NCBI GenBank assembly: GCA_024138025.1
Contig: JAMXBD010000204.1
Location: forward strand, 372,001-436,000
Length of the DNA stretch: 64,000 nt
DNA from: Combretum micranthum
Taxonomy: Eukaryota > Streptophyta > Magnoliopsida > Myrtales > Combretaceae
Direction: 5' to 3'
In this document: positions 62,301 through 64,000 of the stretch, in pieces
Position numbering within the stretch: position 1 is the stretch's first letter
Layout of the letters: each line of letters opens with the position of its first letter
Notes under the pieces: model-generated
The model's input: the letters and a program-made list of their open reading frames with translations, nothing else
What the model was told of the DNA's origin: nothing
The model's database searches: none
Translations under genes and position numbers: made by a program

Positions 62301-62870
62301 CCTCAAAAGTTTGATGATTAGTGATTGTTCATCCCTTGAAAGAATTGGTGATCTATCCAGCTTGAAGATGTTGGAAAATTTATCGTTAAGTAACTGTGAG
62401 AAGCTTGGTGATTTTGAAGGCATTGATAAGCTAACATCTATTGACAATCCCAAGGTCAAGTTTCCAAATCTTTCAATGCTTGGGAATCTCCATTCGTTAG
62501 AAATCACAGATGAGAGACTCAAGGAGATTCCAGGGCTTCAAGAATTGAAGTCATTGAGAAGGTTAGACATTTCGGGTGCAAATTGCTGCAGTATTTGCCG
62601 GACTTTTCACAGTTCTCAGACTTGCAAACTCTGTGGGTTAGGGGCTGTGAGAATCTCGCACAGATCCATGGGCTTGAAAATCTGAAATCCTTCCGTGGTT
62701 TGTATATAGATGATGAAAGTCAACTCAGGGTGTTGCCTGATTTACCTAAGGAGAAAGTTCATACTGGTAAAAAAGCTTCTTTTTATTCAGCCATTAATTT
62801 CTTTGGTTTGTGCTTTCCTTTTCTTTTATTTTTTATTTTTTTTTTTTTTGTCAATGAATGTAAAAAGTAA
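56345..62870 (+). pseudogene. TNL2: 5'-truncated TIR-NB-ARC-LRR gene with expanded LRR
   Basis: Exon 1 keeps only the TIR end (SFGEAFEQCNKKHG...SLKGWESNK) to 56481. Exons 2-4 start at 56581, 58248 and 58622 (exon 2 ends 57694, exon 3 ends 58529), with GT-AG junctions; joining exons 1 and 2 restores YNGYEGELV. NB-ARC is fully open: P-loop GMGGIGKTT (56750-56776), FVSNIRETS, LLLVLDDVED, SIIVITTRNKEV, GGLPLAIEVIG, and IHD where MHD is usual. Exon 4 has about nine LRRs like TNL1, a 273-bp-unit array (listed separately) and a C-terminal LRR part. Frame breaks: about 59571 (1 bp), 60605 (2 bp), 61206 (1 bp), 62575 (1 bp, G run). An in-frame ATG at 56345 could start a TIR-less product. The true stop is uncertain, since the frame to 62870 runs into a T-rich, hydrophobic, probably non-coding tail. 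Confidence 0.92.
59827..62532 (+). repeat. Tandem LRR-coding array: nine 273-bp units plus a diverged tenth
   Basis: Anchors (gggcttgataacata or variant) lie at 59827, 60100, 60373, 60644, 60917, 61190, 61462, 61735, 62008 and 62281. Spacings are 273, 273, 271, 273, 273, 272, 273, 273, 273, then 252 to the next GLQELK anchor. Each unit encodes four LRRs of about 23 residues: GLDNI-GL--L-ISGCSSLE, IGDLSNLKMLEELSLDGCEK, GIDKLTSLKSLSYCIES and LSMLRNLTTLSIKSMILTEV. Units 2-9 are nearly identical; units 1 and 10 are more diverged. Linked variants (IKGLIDLE/IEGLQRLY, GDV/SDV, RLSYG/SLSYC) alternate between neighbours. TNL1 has one equivalent 273-bp unit at 42630-42902. Confidence 0.97.
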
Positions 62871-63704
62871 AGAAAAAAGAAATGCAAGTGGGCATATTTT
62901 GAATTGCTAAGGTTGCCGAACTAGTGTATAAAGTTTATATAAATTATTAGATTTAAATTTTCTTTAGTATGGGTACTTTTTTTTTCCCCTTAATAGCTTT
63001 TGGATGTTGAAAATTTTAATTTATGTTATGCGCACTAAGACTTATGTATCGTATTTGTAAACATTTAATTAATTAATAAAAAGGAATATGTTATTTATAG
63101 AATTTTCTTTCTAAAAATGATAAGATAGGATATTTCCCATTATATTAGCGTGCTTGTACAATCAGATTTGTTGAATTACGAAGGTGGAGATCGTTGTATG
63201 TCATTGTCATTATTTATTTCATTATGTATAATTTTTATCATTTAAATTTTTGGTAGATATGCTTTAGTAAATTCAATATGTATTAAGTACGCTACCTGAG
63301 TTACTTCAGACGTATTGAAATTAAACTGAATACCAACTCTAAGGAAAAAAAAAAAGGAGCCTAAAATCTGATGAAATTAAGTGTGCCACCTTGAGTTAAG
63401 CTTCAGTTTTGGATCATGACTCCAATTTTGAGCCCACATATCACCTCAACTGGAGTTAACAAACAGATTATACTTTTGTCTGATATGTGATAAGACTTTC
63501 TATATACTTTTGAAAGTTCCCCTGCATTTTGTTTTTTATTTTTATTTTTTTTTTGCGGCTTATGGTTGTTAGATGCAAACTTTCTCCTTGAGTAGAATGT
63601 AATTATCTTGTATAGACTTTACCTTCGGAATTTATACAATTTATCTTGGGAATTTATTGAGTACAAGTTAATGTTCTCTGATGGATGCATTTTGATTGTG
63701 GCAG
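62871..63704. other. TNL2 3' flank
   Basis: 62890-63200 is paralogous to the TNL1 3' flank (about 43240-43580). The rest is AT-rich with poly-T tracts (62976-62985, 63546-63554) and no recognised gene. Confidence 0.55.
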
Positions 63705-64000
63705 ATTAAAGGAGATGTTGCTGGAGCGAAGGAGGCACTCACTGTAATCCATAATCTTAGGCAGTGTAAAAATGCGAACATGAGTGGAACCAGGAAGTGA
63801 GCTATAGGTTCCTTTATTCTGATGATAGAGCTGAGGGAGTGGTTGGAAAAGAGGGGTGCCATCGTCAAAGACCTGCAGCATGGAAGCGGAGCTTCTCTTA
63901 GTGATTGTGATGACCGATTAATAGCCATTACTGAGTCAGTGGTGCTTCTTTCATCCTTTGCAAGTGTCCAGCATCAAATGATAAAAAAACTAGCTGATTA
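63705..64000 (+). pseudogene. KH-domain RNA-binding gene fragment (HEN4-like), cut by the window end
   Basis: After an acceptor-like gattgtggcag (ending 63704) the sequence reads IKGDVAGAKEALTVIHNLRQ, which resembles the last helix of a KH domain, and stops at 63798-63800. A second frame gives FLYSDDRAEGVVGK (from 63809) and a third RGAIVKDLQHGSGAS followed by DDRLIAITES (about 63852-63933). Together these are the start of the next KH domain: GxxG loop (VGKRG), I-K-L---SGA and the 'cDdRLI-IT' strand. Plant multi-KH proteins of the HEN4 type bind RNA in nuclear processing. Two frame changes mean a relic or uncorrected indels; only part of the gene is in view. Confidence 0.6.

Noticed and set aside
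62760..62870. Hydrophobic C-terminal tail of TNL2 as a membrane segment
   Set aside because: The Phe/Leu-rich end is encoded by a T-rich tract in what is probably intron or 3' untranslated sequence. TNL1 ends soon after the equivalent LPDLP position, so the tail is likely artefactual.
1..64000. tRNA, rRNA, snRNA or microRNA genes
   Set aside because: I scanned for tRNA A/B boxes and cloverleaf-like segments and for rRNA-like GC-rich blocks and found none convincing. A covariance-model search would be needed to exclude small RNAs.

Overview
The window is AT-rich nuclear DNA from a dicotyledonous plant. TIR-NB-ARC-LRR (TNL) resistance genes with plant-type introns, a nuclear-lamina-like (CRWN/NMCP) coiled-coil gene, plant Copia and Gypsy LTR elements, CACTA relics and MITEs all point that way. 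TNLs are absent from grasses. The signal-anchor N-terminus and LRR style of the first TNL resemble the flax L6-like TNL group, but the species cannot be named from the sequence alone.

Layout. 0-25 kb is gene-poor and repeat-rich. It holds MITEs (2.9, 7.4, 22.8, 23.6 kb), Gypsy-type LTR remnants in minus orientation (4.2-6.0 and 17.6-19.9 kb), a TRIM (8.64-9.41 kb), a CACTA terminus (10.4 kb) with a nearby transposase relic (13.3 kb), a 1.73-kb solo LTR with perfect 5-bp target-site duplication (TSD; 13.69-15.41 kb), a 26-bp minisatellite (16.2-16.5 kb), two decayed 3' ends of a CRWN-like gene (8.0-9.6 and 19.95-20.8 kb) and a short TNL exon-1 relic (21.6 kb). At 25.0-34.2 kb lies a third, longer CRWN-like pseudogene, split in an exon by a decayed 6.6-kb minus-strand Copia element (25.54-32.11 kb).

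TNL1 occupies 37.84-43.17 kb with four exons: signal anchor plus TIR, NB-ARC, linker/first LRRs, main LRR. A partial NB-ARC duplication sits in its second intron. At 43-56 kb there is another MITE, a compact 1.75-kb non-autonomous LTR element with a gag-like ORF, a segmental copy (51.6-53.0 kb) of the 9.1-10.4 kb region, and a second solo LTR with perfect TSD (53.98-55.67 kb). TNL2 (56.35-62.87 kb) has lost most of its TIR exon. Its LRR exon carries a tandem array of nine near-identical 273-bp (91-codon) units plus a diverged tenth, where TNL1 has a single unit. The window ends inside a KH-domain gene or relic (63.7-64.0 kb).

How it fits together. The repeated order CRWN tail then TNL (20.0/21.6 kb, 32-34/37.8 kb, 51.9/56.3 kb) suggests a resistance-gene cluster grown by duplication of a CRWN-TNL block, later cut up by transposons. 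The most striking feature is the LRR array of TNL2: in-frame four-LRR units whose variants alternate so that a 546-bp dimer appears to be the amplified unit. Both TNLs carry several 1-2 base indels relative to each other. They are either recent pseudogenes or genes with uncorrected assembly indels, and this must be settled before either is called functional or dead.
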